Source: Polaribacter aestuariivivens (GTDB taxonomy: Bacteria > Bacteroidota > Bacteroidia > Flavobacteriales > Flavobacteriaceae). Taken from it: a DNA stretch of 64,000 nt. Location of the stretch: positions 62,001-126,000 of the forward strand of contig NZ_VANR01000002.1 of the NCBI RefSeq assembly GCF_005885675.1, in the 5' to 3' direction. Shown here in pieces: positions 46,111 to 54,944 of this stretch (its first letter is position 1; each line of letters begins with the position of its first letter). Made by a program: the position numbers and the translations under genes. The notes below the pieces were generated by a model, which was not told where the DNA came from, searched no databases, and was given only the letters and a program-made list of their open reading frames with translations.

Positions 46111-48336
46111 ATGAAAAATCAATTAATCATATTCTTTTCAATTGTTTTTTGTGTAAAAACTTTTAGTCAACAATTGAAAGGTAGAGTTTTAGATGCGTTT
46201 AATGATCCTATCGAAAATGCATACATATACAATTCTAGTTCTAACTCACATACACATACAGATTTAAATGGAAACTTCACTTTAAGTGATACACAAGTAG
46301 GAAATACAATACAAGTAGGAATTTTAGGATTCGAAAAACAAGAAATAATTCTTACAACAGAAAGTTTTAATAATTTAATAATTCAGTTAAAAACTAAAAT
46401 TTTTCAATTAGAAGAATTGGTTTTAGGAAAAGAAATAAACGCTTTACAAACCATAACTAAGGTAGATTTGCAAGTGAATCCTGTAAACTCTTCACAAGAA
46501 ATTCTTAGAAAAGTTCCAGGACTTTTTATTGGACAACATGCAGGAGGTGGAAAAGCAGAACAAATTTTTTTAAGAGGTTTTGATATAGACCATGGTACAG
46601 ATGTAACACTTTCAGTAGATGGAATGCCAATAAACATGGTTTCGCACGCACATGGTCAAGGATATAGTGATTTGCATTTTGTAATTCCAGAAACTATAAG
46701 AAACATCAACTTTGGTAAAGGACCTTATTATGCAAATCAAGGTGATTTTAACACAGCTGGTTATGTAGATTTTTCTACAAAAACTTCAATTCAAAAAAAT
46801 TCGGTTTCTTTTGAAGCAGGACAATTCAACTCTCAAAGAATGTTAGGAATGTTCAATCTTTTAGATACTCAAAAAAATCAGAATGCTTATGTTGCTATAG
46901 AATATATTGCAACAGATGGTCCTTTTGAATCTCCACAAAACTTTAATAGATTAAATGTTTTTGGAAAATACAGTGCCTTTTTAAAAGGAAAAGATAGACT
47001 AACCTTAACAGCTTCACATTTTACAAGTAGTTGGGATGCTTCAGGACAAATACCTGAAAGAGAAGTAAATAATGGAAACATTACAAGATTTGGAGCAATT
47101 GATGATACTGAAGGAGGTTTTACCTCTAGAACAAATTTTAACGTACAGTTTAATAAAACATTAACGGATGAATCAATTTTTAAGACAAACGTTTTTTACT
47201 CAAAATATAATTTTGAATTGTATTCTAATTTTACATTTTTTTTAGAAGATCCAGTAAATGGCGATCAAATTAAACAATTTGAAAACAGAGATGTTTTTGG
47301 AGCAAGCGCACAAATTATTTCAAATAAAAAGTTTGGAGATGTAGAAGCAAAATTTACCAAAGGTGCTGGCTTACGTTACGATTTAATTAACGATGTTGAA
47401 CTTTCAAGAACAAAAAATAGAAAAGAAATTTTAGAAAGAATTCAATTAGGAGATGTAAGACAAACCAATATGTATGCGTTTTTTAATTCAGAATTTGAAA
47501 TTGGAAAATTTAAAATTTCACCAGCAGTTCGTTTAGATTATTTTAAGTTCGTTTACAATGACGATTTAAATCCTACCTACGAAACACTTACGAAAACGAA
47601 AGCAATTATAAATCCAAAATTAAATTTTTTATATACTCAAAAAGATAATTTACAGTGGTTTTTAAAATCAGGTATTGGTTTTCACTCTAATGATACTAGA
47701 GTTGTTTTACAACAAAATGCCGATAAAGTTTTACCAAGAGCTTATGGAGTAGATTTTGGTAACATTTGGAAACCAACACCAAATTTAGTTCTAAATACAG
47801 CAGCTTGGTACTTGTTTTCTGAAGAAGAGTTTGTTTATGTTGGTGATGCAGGTATTGTAGAGCCTTCAGGAAAATCAGAACGTTTTGGGTTAGATTTAGG
47901 TTTACGTTATCAATTTACAGATTGGTTGTATTTTGATACAGACGCTACATTAACAAAAGCAAGAAGTTTAGAAAATATTGCTGGAGAAGATTACATTCCA
48001 CTAGCACCAGACTTTACAATGGCTGGAGGTTTATCTTTTACAGATTTAGGAAAATTTTCAGGAGGCTTTCGTTACAGATATTTAGGTGATAGACCTGCAA
48101 ATGAAGACAATAGTATTGTAGCAGAAGGTTATTTTGTAGCAGATTTTAATATCAATTACAAAATGAAAGCAATTACATTAGGTTTAGCAATTGAAAATAT
48201 TTTTGACGTTGATTGGAATGAAACGCAATTTGCAACAGAATCTAGGTTACAAAATGAAGCCAATTCTGTAGAAGAAATTCATTTTACACCAGGAACACCG
48301 TTTTTTGCAAAAGCATCAATCATATATCAATTTTAA
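46111..48336 (+). CDS. TonB-dependent receptor of the DUF4331 locus
   Basis: 741 residues. A signal peptide (to about residue 19, TFSQ) and a carboxypeptidase-regulatory-like domain (about 22-100, QLKGRVLDAFNDPIENAYIY) precede the plug (about 118-230) with IFLRGFDIDHGTDVTLSVDG and MVSHAHGQGYSDLHFVIPE. The beta-barrel ends in an aromatic strand (ASIIYQF). The histidine-rich plug block is unlike the FecA-like receptor at 35491. It may point to a metal or metal chelate as ligand, which is only an inference. It ends the locus and is followed by a terminator. Confidence 0.92.
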   Translation: MKNQLIIFFSIVFCVKTFSQQLKGRVLDAFNDPIENAYIYNSSSNSHTHTDLNGNFTLSDTQVGNTIQVGILGFEKQEIILTTESFNNLIIQLKTKIFQLEELVLGKEINALQTITKVDLQVNPVNSSQEILRKVPGLFIGQHAGGGKAEQIFLRGFDIDHGTDVTLSVDGMPINMVSHAHGQGYSDLHFVIPETIRNINFGKGPYYANQGDFNTAGYVDFSTKTSIQKNSVSFEAGQFNSQRMLGMFNLLDTQKNQNAYVAIEYIATDGPFESPQNFNRLNVFGKYSAFLKGKDRLTLTASHFTSSWDASGQIPEREVNNGNITRFGAIDDTEGGFTSRTNFNVQFNKTLTDESIFKTNVFYSKYNFELYSNFTFFLEDPVNGDQIKQFENRDVFGASAQIISNKKFGDVEAKFTKGAGLRYDLINDVELSRTKNRKEILERIQLGDVRQTNMYAFFNSEFEIGKFKISPAVRLDYFKFVYNDDLNPTYETLTKTKAIINPKLNFLYTQKDNLQWFLKSGIGFHSNDTRVVLQQNADKVLPRAYGVDFGNIWKPTPNLVLNTAAWYLFSEEEFVYVGDAGIVEPSGKSERFGLDLGLRYQFTDWLYFDTDATLTKARSLENIAGEDYIPLAPDFTMAGGLSFTDLGKFSGGFRYRYLGDRPANEDNSIVAEGYFVADFNINYKMKAITLGLAIENIFDVDWNETQFATESRLQNEANSVEEIHFTPGTPFFAKASIIYQF

Positions 48337-48387
48337 AATATAAACGATTTTAACCATGTTTGTTTGGTTAATTTTAGTTGGATGAAG

Positions 48388-48425
48388 TGTCTATCACAGC
48401 AATGTGGTAGGCATTTTTTATTTTT
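48388..48425 (+). terminator. Terminator after the TonB-receptor gene
   Basis: Stem TGTCTATCACA (48388-48398) with TGTGGTAGGCA (48403-48413), two G-U pairs and a GCAA loop, followed by a T tract. Confidence 0.75.
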
Positions 48426-49062
48426 ACATTTTTTGATGCTCAATCCATTTTTTGGTGGGTTTTAACCAAGCATCTATAGGATTGTACAAAAACCCATGAC
48501 CTAAATTTGTTTTTAAGGCTATTTGCTCAAACTTAGTAGTAAAATTTTCTCTGTTTTTCCAATAGTTATAGTGTTTACCTGCAATTGTATCTGAAACTTC
48601 ATAAATACAAAGTACTTGCCCGTGAAACTTCCAATTCCTATTATTTTCTTGATAATCATTGTTACCAGCAAGTAAAACATAATTGATATGGTTTTTATTA
48701 ATGCTTGCAACATAGCTCGCAATTATTGCCCCTTTTGAGGCTCCTATAACAGTTATATTGGTTGATTTTATACCTTTTTCTACAAGACTATCAATTTGTT
48801 TAGATACTTTTTTAGCGTATTGTAAATGATCTACATTAGTATTTCTTATCATTGCTATAACACTATCATTTTTATTGCTTAAAGCCTTTATAATACTGTT
48901 AAATTCATATTTTCCATACACATTACTTACAGCATTTTTTCCTTGGATTTCAATAATTCGTCCATGTAAATAATAAATATATTTTTTTTGATTTTGTGCA
49001 CTACTTTTTAAGAACGAAAATGATGTAAGTAGTGTAAGTATGAATAAACGTTTTAATATCAT
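48424..49062 (-). CDS. Secreted alpha/beta-hydrolase-like protein
   Basis: 212 residues from the ATG at 49062. An upstream in-frame start at 49131 lies in the neighbouring terminator and would precede the signal peptide with a charged stretch. The signal is LFILTLLTSFSFLKSSAQ. The fold shows IYYLHGRIIE near the start, a nucleophile-like GASKGA (about 119-124) and a late His in NLGHGF, fitting a small alpha/beta hydrolase. No family with known function is recognised. It lies between the receptor gene (convergent) and the anti-sigma gene (upstream on the same strand). Confidence 0.72.
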   Translation of the reverse strand: MILKRLFILTLLTSFSFLKSSAQNQKKYIYYLHGRIIEIQGKNAVSNVYGKYEFNSIIKALSNKNDSVIAMIRNTNVDHLQYAKKVSKQIDSLVEKGIKSTNITVIGASKGAIIASYVASINKNHINYVLLAGNNDYQENNRNWKFHGQVLCIYEVSDTIAGKHYNYWKNRENFTTKFEQIALKTNLGHGFLYNPIDAWLKPTKKWIEHQKM

Positions 49063-49117
49063 TAACTTATATTTAAATTTAAATAACGTGGTTATTTTTT
49101 TAAAATCAAAATATCGC

Positions 49118-49149
49118 AAAAAAAACCTCACTTTTTAGTGAGGTTTTTT
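49118..49149 (-). terminator. Terminator of the ECF sigma/anti-sigma operon
   Basis: Stem AAAACCTCACT with AGTGAGGTTTT around a TTTT loop (core 49122-49147), T-rich on the minus strand, directly after the anti-sigma gene. Confidence 0.8.
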
Positions 49150-49170
49150 ATATATAATTTATGTAAATTT

Positions 49171-49962
49171 TTATGGAGCTGCTGGAACTGCACCTAATGT
49201 ATACAGTTGCTCAAGTGTTGGTGATTCTGCACCACCTTCATCCTCTAAAGTAATTCCAAATGCTTCTGAGTTATTTGCATTTTCTATGGTGAAAATTTTA
49301 TTATTGTCAGCCATAAAAGTATCTATAGTACCTAAACTTGTTGGTGTTAAAGGAGTTAGCTTTAATGACCAAACTTGGTAAACTTTTCCTTTTGGTGGAG
49401 CTGGTAAACCTTTAGCATCTAAATAAATATTATTAGTTTTCTTGTCCCAATAAACTTTTGCATAAGATTCTGGTGAAACTGCTTGACCAGAAAGAGGAAC
49501 AGATACAATATCTTTATCTCTAAATATGGTAATTAATTTTTCTGCTTCCGCTAAATTGTTTGAAGCTTTATCTATTTGTTCTTCTAATTGTTGTTTTTCT
49601 GTAGCAACTTGATCTTTCAATTTATTATTTTGAGAAATAGACCAAACTAATGCGCTACCAATTAGTATTGATGCTGCCCAACCAGTATATTGTATCCAAT
49701 TATTTTTTGGTTTGGAAATTGAAACTACTTTTGTTACATCACCATCAACTTTTTTCTTTATTGTTGTAAATAAGTAAGTACTATCAGTTTTTGAGGCTGC
49801 TGCAGTTAATTTTACAATAGCATTTTCTATAGATAATACTTCTGTTAACAATTCAGGGTTTTGTTGAATTGCAGCATGCACTTCTTCATTCTCTTTTTCA
49901 GAGAGTGAACCTGCAACATACAGTTCTAAAATTCCAGATGTTATGTATTTTTTTATATCCAT
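49171..49962 (-). CDS. Anti-sigma factor, RskA-like
   Basis: 263 residues. The N-terminal cytoplasmic part (about 1-85) is the sigma-binding region, beginning IKKYITSGILELYVAGSLSEKE. A single membrane helix (about 93-109) follows, then a coiled coil (about 111-145) and an RskA-type periplasmic domain with AKVYWDKKTNNIYLDAKGLPAPPKGKVYQVW. The gene starts three bases after the ECF sigma gene, the usual layout for a membrane-bound regulator that holds the sigma factor inactive until a signal arrives. Confidence 0.9.
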   Translation of the reverse strand: MDIKKYITSGILELYVAGSLSEKENEEVHAAIQQNPELLTEVLSIENAIVKLTAAASKTDSTYLFTTIKKKVDGDVTKVVSISKPKNNWIQYTGWAASILIGSALVWSISQNNKLKDQVATEKQQLEEQIDKASNNLAEAEKLITIFRDKDIVSVPLSGQAVSPESYAKVYWDKKTNNIYLDAKGLPAPPKGKVYQVWSLKLTPLTPTSLGTIDTFMADNNKIFTIENANNSEAFGITLEDEGGAESPTLEQLYTLGAVPAAP

Positions 49963-49965
49963 TTT

Positions 49966-50496
49966 TTAAACTCCAAGCATAGTACGTAATTCGCCTATAC
50001 AATTTCTGTTTCGTGTTTTAACTGTGCCAAGTGGCATATCTAATTCTTCTGATGCTTCTTTTTGGGTAAATCCTTTAAAATAAAGTAATTCTATTACTTT
50101 TTTACATTTATCACCTAATTTGGTAACAAACTCTTTAATACCAATTGCATCTGTAGAGTTATCTAAACTTTGACTGGTTTCTAATATATCTACGAAAAAA
50201 TCTGAGTTAAGGTTTTGTTTAGACTGTTTAAATTTTTTAGATCGTGTATAATCGATAGCTGCATTTCGAGCTATATTTAAGATCCAGGTGAAAAAACGCC
50301 CTTTTTTTGAGGAGTAAGATTCTGAATTATTCCACGCTTTTATAAAAACATCTTGGGTAATTTCTTGTGCAACATCGTCATTTTTAACAATGTTATTTAC
50401 AATTCCGGAAACACTATTACAATACATATTGTATAGTTTTTCATAGGCTTTAATATCCTTTTGTTGAAATTGTAAAACTAGTTGGTCTAAATTCAT
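49966..50496 (-). CDS. ECF-type RNA polymerase sigma factor
   Basis: 176 residues with sigma region 2 (about 10-80: YEKLYNMYCNSVSGIVNNIV, VAQEITQDVFIKAWNN, WILNIARNAAIDYTRS) and region 4 (about 115-170: VIELLYFKGFTQKEASEELDMPLGTVKTRNR with its helix-turn-helix). This is the two-domain ECF type. Its partner anti-sigma factor is encoded immediately downstream. Candidate targets in the window are the DUF4331-TonB receptor genes at 43322-48336, where an ECF-like promoter is seen. That link is speculative. No autoregulatory copy of that promoter is clear upstream of this gene. Confidence 0.92.
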   Translation of the reverse strand: MNLDQLVLQFQQKDIKAYEKLYNMYCNSVSGIVNNIVKNDDVAQEITQDVFIKAWNNSESYSSKKGRFFTWILNIARNAAIDYTRSKKFKQSKQNLNSDFFVDILETSQSLDNSTDAIGIKEFVTKLGDKCKKVIELLYFKGFTQKEASEELDMPLGTVKTRNRNCIGELRTMLGV

Positions 50497-50553
50497 ATAT
50501 TTTTATTCTCTGCTAAAATATTAAATTTAATTGGTTAAAAAAGAAATATTTAA

Positions 50554-50592
50554 AGAAAAAAAAATCTCAAGAATAATTCTTGAGACTTTTTT
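50554..50592 (-). terminator. Terminator of the small unit at 50608-50741
   Basis: Stem TCTCAAGAA (50565-50573) with TTCTTGAGA (50577-50585), a 3-base loop and a long T tract on the minus strand. It lies directly after the putative mini-gene and not after any larger gene. Confidence 0.75.
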
Positions 50593-50607
50593 AAAAATGA
50601 ATGAATT

Positions 50608-50741
50608 TTATCTTTTTATAAATATAAAATCTCCACCTTCATCACCAGTTCTACTAATTGGTGCACATATAGGTCTTTGAATTTCATCTCCTCTTGTACA
50701 GTTTTATTACTGTTGTTAATAAACAGCAAATAAGTGAGCAT
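50608..50741 (-). pseudogene. Probable small gene of about 44 residues with a one-base frameshift
   Basis: An ATG at 50741 opens a frame that begins MLTYLLFINNSNK, but stays in this frame only to a stop at 50616. A different frame gives a protein-like tail, CTRGDEIQRPICAPISRTG followed by DEGGDFIFIKR, and stops at 50608 just before the terminator. One extra A in the AAAA run near 50701-50706 would join both parts into a single peptide. No family is recognised. It could also be a small RNA, or two unrelated chance frames. Confidence 0.4.
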
Positions 50742-50845
50742 AGTTTTTTTTTTTTTGAGTTTTAGTGTTACTCTACAAAGTTGAAGAAATAGCAAAAAAA
50801 AAAATACGTCATTTGAGGTATTTTAAGAATTCATAATGAGTAGGA

Positions 50846-51925
50846 TTACAGTCGTACAATTTTTTGAACTTTATTTTTATTCAAATAATTTTTTATAATT
50901 GATTTGGATAACTCTTTATGTTCAATAGGGGTTAATACATTTTTTAAAACATTTATTTTGTTTTCTTGGTAAGCTAAATTAGTAAAACCATATCCAAAAA
51001 CTTCTTTGTTTTCTATAAGAATCACTGCGTGTTCTTCAACCTCTCTTCCTTTGTCAAAGATTATAAAATTGTCGTTATTGAAGTCTAATAATAAAGGTTT
51101 TCTCTTTTTTTTGAAGTTATATTTTGGTGATAGTGTTTCTAACTCTAAATTGTATTTTAAATTAGTAAACAATTCATTACCAGTTTTTTCTGCAGAAATA
51201 GAATTAGCTCTGTCTTGTATTTTAATTGCTCTTTTGGTCTGTTTTAAGAATAACTTATTTACTTCTGTTTGAACATTTTTGCCACGACCAATATAAATTA
51301 CTTTTCCTTCGGAATCGTGAACATAAAAAACGCCTTGTGTTTTAGGTGTACTATCTATTAACTTTTGAATTTTTTGTTTTTCAATTCTACGATCGTAATA
51401 TTTTACTGATTTTTGAATTATGTTTTTATGTACGTCTTTTTCTAAAAGTAGTTTGAATAACTGCACAGTTGCTAAAGCGTCTCCAGAAGCTCTATGTCTA
51501 TCAGTCATTGGAATTCCTAAAGATTTGGTTAGTTTTCCTAAACTATAAGATGGCTGATCTAAAATTAAAGCTTGACTTAACTCTACAGTACAAAGCGTAT
51601 TTCTATTAAAATCATAGCCTAAACGTTCAAATTCTGTGCTTAAAATTCTGTAATCGAATGCTGTGTTGTGAGCAACCAAGGTACAATCTTTGGTTATTTC
51701 TATAATTCTTTTAGCTACTTCGTAAAATTTTGGTGCATTTCGTAACATGGCATTGTTAATACCTGTTAGTTTTACCACAAATTTCTGAATTTCTTTTTCA
51801 GGATTAACTAAGCTAATAAATTGGTCTATAACTGATTGTCCGTCATATTTATAGATGGCTATTTCAGTAATGCCTTCTTCATTAAACTTACCTCCAGTTG
51901 TTTCAATGTCTAGTATTGCGTACAA
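50846..51925 (-). CDS. DnaQ-like exonuclease fused to a GIY-YIG domain
   Basis: 359 residues. The N-terminal 3'-5' exonuclease has the DEDD motifs: ILDIETTGG (Asp6, Glu8), HNTAFDYR (Asp91) and HRASGDA (His144, Asp149), as in the DNA polymerase III epsilon subunit. A GIY-YIG nuclease-type domain follows (about 198-275) with GVFYVHDSEGKVIYIGRGKN, as in UvrC. The rest has no recognised domain. The start is TTG at 51925 because the exonuclease motif begins at once and no ATG is available. The combination suggests a DNA repair or DNA-processing role. It follows YggS by 32 bases. Confidence 0.85.
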   Translation of the reverse strand: MYAILDIETTGGKFNEEGITEIAIYKYDGQSVIDQFISLVNPEKEIQKFVVKLTGINNAMLRNAPKFYEVAKRIIEITKDCTLVAHNTAFDYRILSTEFERLGYDFNRNTLCTVELSQALILDQPSYSLGKLTKSLGIPMTDRHRASGDALATVQLFKLLLEKDVHKNIIQKSVKYYDRRIEKQKIQKLIDSTPKTQGVFYVHDSEGKVIYIGRGKNVQTEVNKLFLKQTKRAIKIQDRANSISAEKTGNELFTNLKYNLELETLSPKYNFKKKRKPLLLDFNNDNFIIFDKGREVEEHAVILIENKEVFGYGFTNLAYQENKINVLKNVLTPIEHKELSKSIIKNYLNKNKVQKIVRL

Positions 51926-51957
51926 ATTCTTTTTCTTAACGTGGAAATTTACTAATT

Positions 51958-52623
51958 TTAATTTCTACTGCCAAATATAGAACTTCCTACGCGAATCATT
52001 GTACTTCCATTTTCAATTGCTAGTTCGTAATCACCACTCATTCCCATAGATAGGATTTTTAGTTGGCAGTTTTCAGTTTCTATTTTTGTTTTTTGTGTAT
52101 TAAAAAAGTTGTTTAATGCTGAAAATTCTTCATTTAATTGTTCTTGATTTTCTGTAAATGTTGCCATTCCCATAAAACCTACAATTTTTATATTTTTTAA
52201 TTCACGTAACTTTTCTGATGCTATAATGGTTTCAATATCTTCAAAAGATAATCCGAATTTGGTTTCTTCTTTTGCGATTTTTGCTTGTAACAAACAATTG
52301 ATAACCCTATCATGTTTTTTGGCTTGTTTGTTTATTTCTTTTAAGGTTGAAAATTTATCAATTCCATGAATTAAATCTACAAAATGTGCCATATATTTTA
52401 CCTTATTACTTTGTAAATGTCCAATCATATGCCATTGAATATCTTTGGGTAAAACATCGAATTTTTCCACCATTTCTTGAATCTTATTCTCACCAAAAAC
52501 ACGCTGACCAGCATCGTAAGCTTCCTGTAAATCTGCAATTGGTTTGGTTTTAGAAACAGCAACTAAGGTTACGTTTTCTGGTAAATTCGATTTAATTTGA
52601 TGTAAATTTTCTTTAATACTCAT
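51958..52623 (-). CDS. YggS-family PLP-binding protein
   Basis: 221 residues. VTLVAVSKTKPI contains the PLP-binding lysine (about residue 25), with FGENKIQEMVEK, WHMIGHLQSNKVKY, LSMGMSGDYELAI and STMIRVGSSIFG typical of the whole family. These proteins maintain pyridoxal-phosphate homeostasis and have no defined enzyme activity. It lies between the DUF1015 gene (49 bases upstream) and the exonuclease gene in the same direction. Confidence 0.95.
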   Translation of the reverse strand: MSIKENLHQIKSNLPENVTLVAVSKTKPIADLQEAYDAGQRVFGENKIQEMVEKFDVLPKDIQWHMIGHLQSNKVKYMAHFVDLIHGIDKFSTLKEINKQAKKHDRVINCLLQAKIAKEETKFGLSFEDIETIIASEKLRELKNIKIVGFMGMATFTENQEQLNEEFSALNNFFNTQKTKIETENCQLKILSMGMSGDYELAIENGSTMIRVGSSIFGSRN

Positions 52624-52672
52624 ATTTATTTTTTAATAAATTCAGACTCTAAAACAAGTTTTTTATGATGTT

Positions 52673-53911
52673 TTAAAATTCATAAATAGTTAATGCACTT
52701 CTTAGTTTAGGTTCAATATAAGTAGTTTTTGGAGGCATTAACAAACCAGCATCTACAATTTCTTTTAACTCATTTACATTAGTGGGTAACATTCCAAAAG
52801 ATACTTTAAATTCGCCAGCATCTACTTTTGTTTTTAGTTCTAAGCTATCAGATTTATCTTGAGAATATACAATTTTAGAATCGTTTCTAATATCATTAAT
52901 ACCTAAAATTGGTTTTAAAACTGTGGTATATAATATTTGAGCATCTAGTTTACTTAAAGCATCTGTAAACTTATACATAGATTTTCTTAAATATAACGCG
53001 TAAAATTCACCGTTTAAATACATGCTAAAATGATGTTTTTCTTTCGGTTTATACAATTCTTGTTTTCGATTTTCAATTCTGAAATAGGTGTCTAATTCAA
53101 TTAGAAATTCATCTGAAGTTAAACCATTTAAATCTCTTATAAATCGATTGAATTCGTAGATTTTCAACTCACTTTCTGGCAGTAAATAACTCATAAAAAA
53201 GTTATAATCTTCTTCACCTGTATGATTTGGATTTTCCTTCGCCAATCTTTGTGCCAACAAACAAGATGATGTAGATCTGTGATGCCCATCTGCAATGTAT
53301 AAAGTTTCCACTTCTTTAAAAGCTGCTGTTATTTTTTTAATATCGTTAGCATTATTTACAACCCATAATAAATGCAAATCTTTATCAGTTGTAGAAAATT
53401 CGTATTCAGCTCTTTGTTGTTTGTATTTTTTAATAATTGATGTAATTACATCATTATCAGGATATGTTAATAATACAGGTTCTGCATTAAAACCTGTGTT
53501 TTTTAGGTAATTTTCAAATAATAATTCTCTTTTCTTAAGTGTTCCTTCGTGCTTTTTTATTACGTTATTATGATAATCTTCTACTGAAACAGCAGAAATA
53601 ATTCCACAAAAAGTATCATTAGGAGTTATTTTTTCATAAATGTAAAAAGCAGGAATTTCATCTTTTTGAAAAACGTTATTTTCTTTAAATTCTAAATACC
53701 TGTTATGCACTAATTTAAAGCGTAATTCTTGTGTAATATCTTGTTTATGATATTTATAACCAGGATTAATTACGTGTAAAAATGTATACGGATTAAAGGC
53801 TAATTTAGAATATAGCATTTCTGGAGTATAAATTTCGTACGATTTGGAAGAAACCATAGCGACTTTATCTCTTGTAGCTCTTACTGCTTTAAAAGGTTTT
53901 ACAACTGCCAA
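52673..53911 (-). CDS. DUF1015 family protein
   Basis: 412 residues. VVKPFKAVRATRDKVAMVSSKSYE opens the protein, with LYIADGHHRSTSS (about 205-217) and ILGINDIRNDSKIVYSQD typical of DUF1015. The function is unknown. The start is TTG at 53911, one base after the serA stop, with no ATG nearby. The fixed order serC-serA-DUF1015 is, from memory, common in Bacteroidota and suggests a link with serine metabolism or its by-products. Confidence 0.88.
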   Translation of the reverse strand: MAVVKPFKAVRATRDKVAMVSSKSYEIYTPEMLYSKLAFNPYTFLHVINPGYKYHKQDITQELRFKLVHNRYLEFKENNVFQKDEIPAFYIYEKITPNDTFCGIISAVSVEDYHNNVIKKHEGTLKKRELLFENYLKNTGFNAEPVLLTYPDNDVITSIIKKYKQQRAEYEFSTTDKDLHLLWVVNNANDIKKITAAFKEVETLYIADGHHRSTSSCLLAQRLAKENPNHTGEEDYNFFMSYLLPESELKIYEFNRFIRDLNGLTSDEFLIELDTYFRIENRKQELYKPKEKHHFSMYLNGEFYALYLRKSMYKFTDALSKLDAQILYTTVLKPILGINDIRNDSKIVYSQDKSDSLELKTKVDAGEFKVSFGMLPTNVNELKEIVDAGLLMPPKTTYIEPKLRSALTIYEF

Positions 53912-53912
53912 A

Positions 53913-54863
53913 TTATTTTAAAAGTTTTATAATTTGATTTGCAATTTCTATTCCAACTCTTTCTTCTGCTTCTAAAGTTCCAGCTCCAATATGTGGAGAT
54001 AAAGATAAATCTGGATTCATAAGTAATTGAATTTCTGGAGTTGGTTCACTTTCAAAAACGTCTAAACCAGCGAATTGTACTTTACCGTCTTTTATCGCAT
54101 TTACCAAAGCGACTTCATTTAAATTTCCTCCTCTTGATGTGTTTATAATACCAACACCATCTTTCATTTCTTCAATTTCTTTGGTATCAATTACATAACT
54201 ATCTTGATCTGGAACGTTAATGGTAATAAAATCTGCATCTTTTAGTAATTCTTCCTTCGAACTCATTTCAATATTAAAATTGATTTTTTGTCCATTGAAA
54301 AAATCTAAGGTAATGCTTTCAGAGTCTATATTTTCGTCCATGGCAATTACTTCCATACCAATTCCGATGGCAATTTTCGCTACTTCTTGTCCAATACTTC
54401 CAAAACCAATAATTCCCAATTTTTTACCACGTAATTCTGTTCCGTTAGAATATGTTTTTTTCAATTCTCTAAATCTAGAATCTCCTTCTAAAGGCATTTC
54501 TCTGTTTGCAGAATGAAGAAATCTTGCCATTCCAAAAAGATGTGCAAAAACCATTTCTGCTACAGAAATTGTAGATGCTTCTGGTGCATTAATTACGTGC
54601 AATCCTTTTTCAATAGCATAATCTACATCAATAGTATCCATACCTACACCAGCAAAAGCGATGAGTTTTAAAGACGGACATTCATCAATTAAATCGTCAC
54701 GAACTTCCGTTAAACTTTTTACTATAAGTGCATCTATATTATGTTCGTTTATATAATTTTCTAGTTGATTTTGAGCTACTTTTGTGTTTAAAACCTCAAA
54801 ACCTTCTTTTTCTAAAGCGTCAATACCACTTTTTGATAATCCGTCGTTTGCTAATATTTTCAT
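53913..54863 (-). CDS. serA: D-3-phosphoglycerate dehydrogenase
   Basis: 316 residues, the short form without a C-terminal ACT domain. It has the NAD-binding motif LGIIGFGSIGQEVA (about 150-163), then NTSRGG with the catalytic Arg, VFESEPTPE with the Glu, and SPHIGAGT with the His of D-2-hydroxyacid dehydrogenases. With serC upstream it should supply 3-phosphohydroxypyruvate for serine synthesis. The lack of an ACT domain means it is unlikely to be inhibited by serine through that route. Confidence 0.9.
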   Translation of the reverse strand: MKILANDGLSKSGIDALEKEGFEVLNTKVAQNQLENYINEHNIDALIVKSLTEVRDDLIDECPSLKLIAFAGVGMDTIDVDYAIEKGLHVINAPEASTISVAEMVFAHLFGMARFLHSANREMPLEGDSRFRELKKTYSNGTELRGKKLGIIGFGSIGQEVAKIAIGIGMEVIAMDENIDSESITLDFFNGQKINFNIEMSSKEELLKDADFITINVPDQDSYVIDTKEIEEMKDGVGIINTSRGGNLNEVALVNAIKDGKVQFAGLDVFESEPTPEIQLLMNPDLSLSPHIGAGTLEAEERVGIEIANQIIKLLK

Positions 54864-54896
54864 CCTAATAAGTTCAAAATTTAATGTTCATAGTTC

Positions 54897-54944
54897 AAGG
54901 TTTTTATTAATACTCAAAATTTTGAATATTAAATTTTTAACCTT
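54897..54944. repeat. Imperfect inverted repeat between serC and serA
   Basis: Arms around 54897-54912 and 54927-54944 (AAGGTT at one end, AACCTT at the other) flank a perfect 12-base palindrome TCAAAATTTTGA at 54914-54925. It lies between serC and serA and touches the serC stop codon. It may form an mRNA hairpin that affects processing or downstream expression. Confidence 0.4.

Larger units (their letters stand above)
50497..50845. other. 349-base stretch without a full-length gene
   Basis: Besides the sigma-gene leader, it holds a strong minus-strand hairpin terminator (50554-50592) and, upstream of that, a small unit at 50608-50741 that could be a mini-gene or a short RNA. The part from 50742 to 50845 is A/T-rich with two A or T homopolymers (around 50743-50755 and 50793-50804), and nothing else is recognised in it. 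Confidence 0.6.
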
